A stretch of DNA of 14,864 bases from an uncultured Rickettsiales bacterium (GTDB taxonomy: Bacteria; Pseudomonadota; Alphaproteobacteria; Rickettsiales; UBA1997): assembly GCA_951801155.1 (NCBI GenBank), contig CATOLK010000012.1, forward strand, positions 1 through 14,864, read 5' to 3'. The notes beneath the pieces are model-generated. The model searched no databases and was not told the DNA's origin. It saw nothing but the letters and a program-made list of their open reading frames with translations. The stretch's first letter is position 1, and each line of letters begins with the position of its first letter. Of this stretch, positions 14,755-14,864 are shown piece by piece. The translations under genes were made by a program, and so were the position numbers.

Positions 14755-14864
14755 AGACCTTCTGCATAAAACTATTCTTATTTTCTATATATGTTTAATA
14801 ATTTTATTCTTTAATAATTTTTATTTTTATATCTTTCTTTTTTTATTGGATTTGTTATTTCTTT
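14755..14864. repeat. Dispersed repeat, copy 2 (runs off window)
   Basis: Second copy of the repeat at 9631-9725 in the same orientation, starting GACCTTCTGCATAAAAC. It contains an internal partial duplication of TTTAATAATTTT (about 14793-14805 and 14809-14822). Similarity continues to the last base of the window, so the full repeat is longer. It may be the left end of an insertion element whose body lies to the right. Confidence 0.6.

Overview
The window is strongly AT-rich and reads as chromosome of a Gram-negative bacterium that uses the standard code (tryptophans are TGG; no gene needs TGA read-through). The methionyl-tRNA synthetase has the zinc-free GWYCISDEAYY form with a VFAHGWWTNEG block and the FGNDGD / LVNNIGNLVQRVLSM region, a pattern I associate with Alphaproteobacteria. 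A compact AT-rich alphaproteobacterium, possibly host-associated or uncultured, is therefore the best guess. This is an inference from one protein plus the presence of outer-membrane export genes. Genus cannot be called.

Layout. (1) Positions 1-273 hold two tight hairpins, one a terminator facing left, that look like the end of an IS200/IS605-type element lying mostly outside the window. They are followed by an imperfect palindrome and a probable promoter. (2) Positions 274-6432 are one plus-strand operon of five genes: outer-membrane efflux protein, periplasmic adaptor, double-ATPase ABC protein and two ABC-2 permeases. Together they make a complete YbhGFSR-type exporter with its own TolC-like channel. 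(3) Positions 6597-9547 are a minus-strand operon gatC-gatA-coaBC from one good promoter: two of three amidotransferase subunits for Gln-tRNA(Gln)/Asn-tRNA(Asn) formation, then the bifunctional coenzyme A biosynthesis enzyme. gatB is not here. (4) Positions 9548-11027 are accessory: a decayed inverted-repeat element, one unrecognised protein with a textbook promoter, and the remains of a broken gene. (5) Positions 11028-13312 are a minus-strand pair, a histidine-phosphatase-family protein followed by metG. (6) Positions 13708-14604 encode a short DAHP-synthase-like enzyme with all four metal ligands but altered substrate motifs. Its downstream flank ends in a second copy of the repeat seen near 9630-9725.

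Most of the window is housekeeping plus an export system of known type. I do not see convincing evidence of a wholly new system. The parts most worth a second look are the divergent DAHP-synthase-like enzyme, the paired repeats that look like an insertion-element end, the decayed gene next to an orphan protein, and the complete exporter whose two ATP sites appear unequal. No tRNA, rRNA or CRISPR array was recognised.
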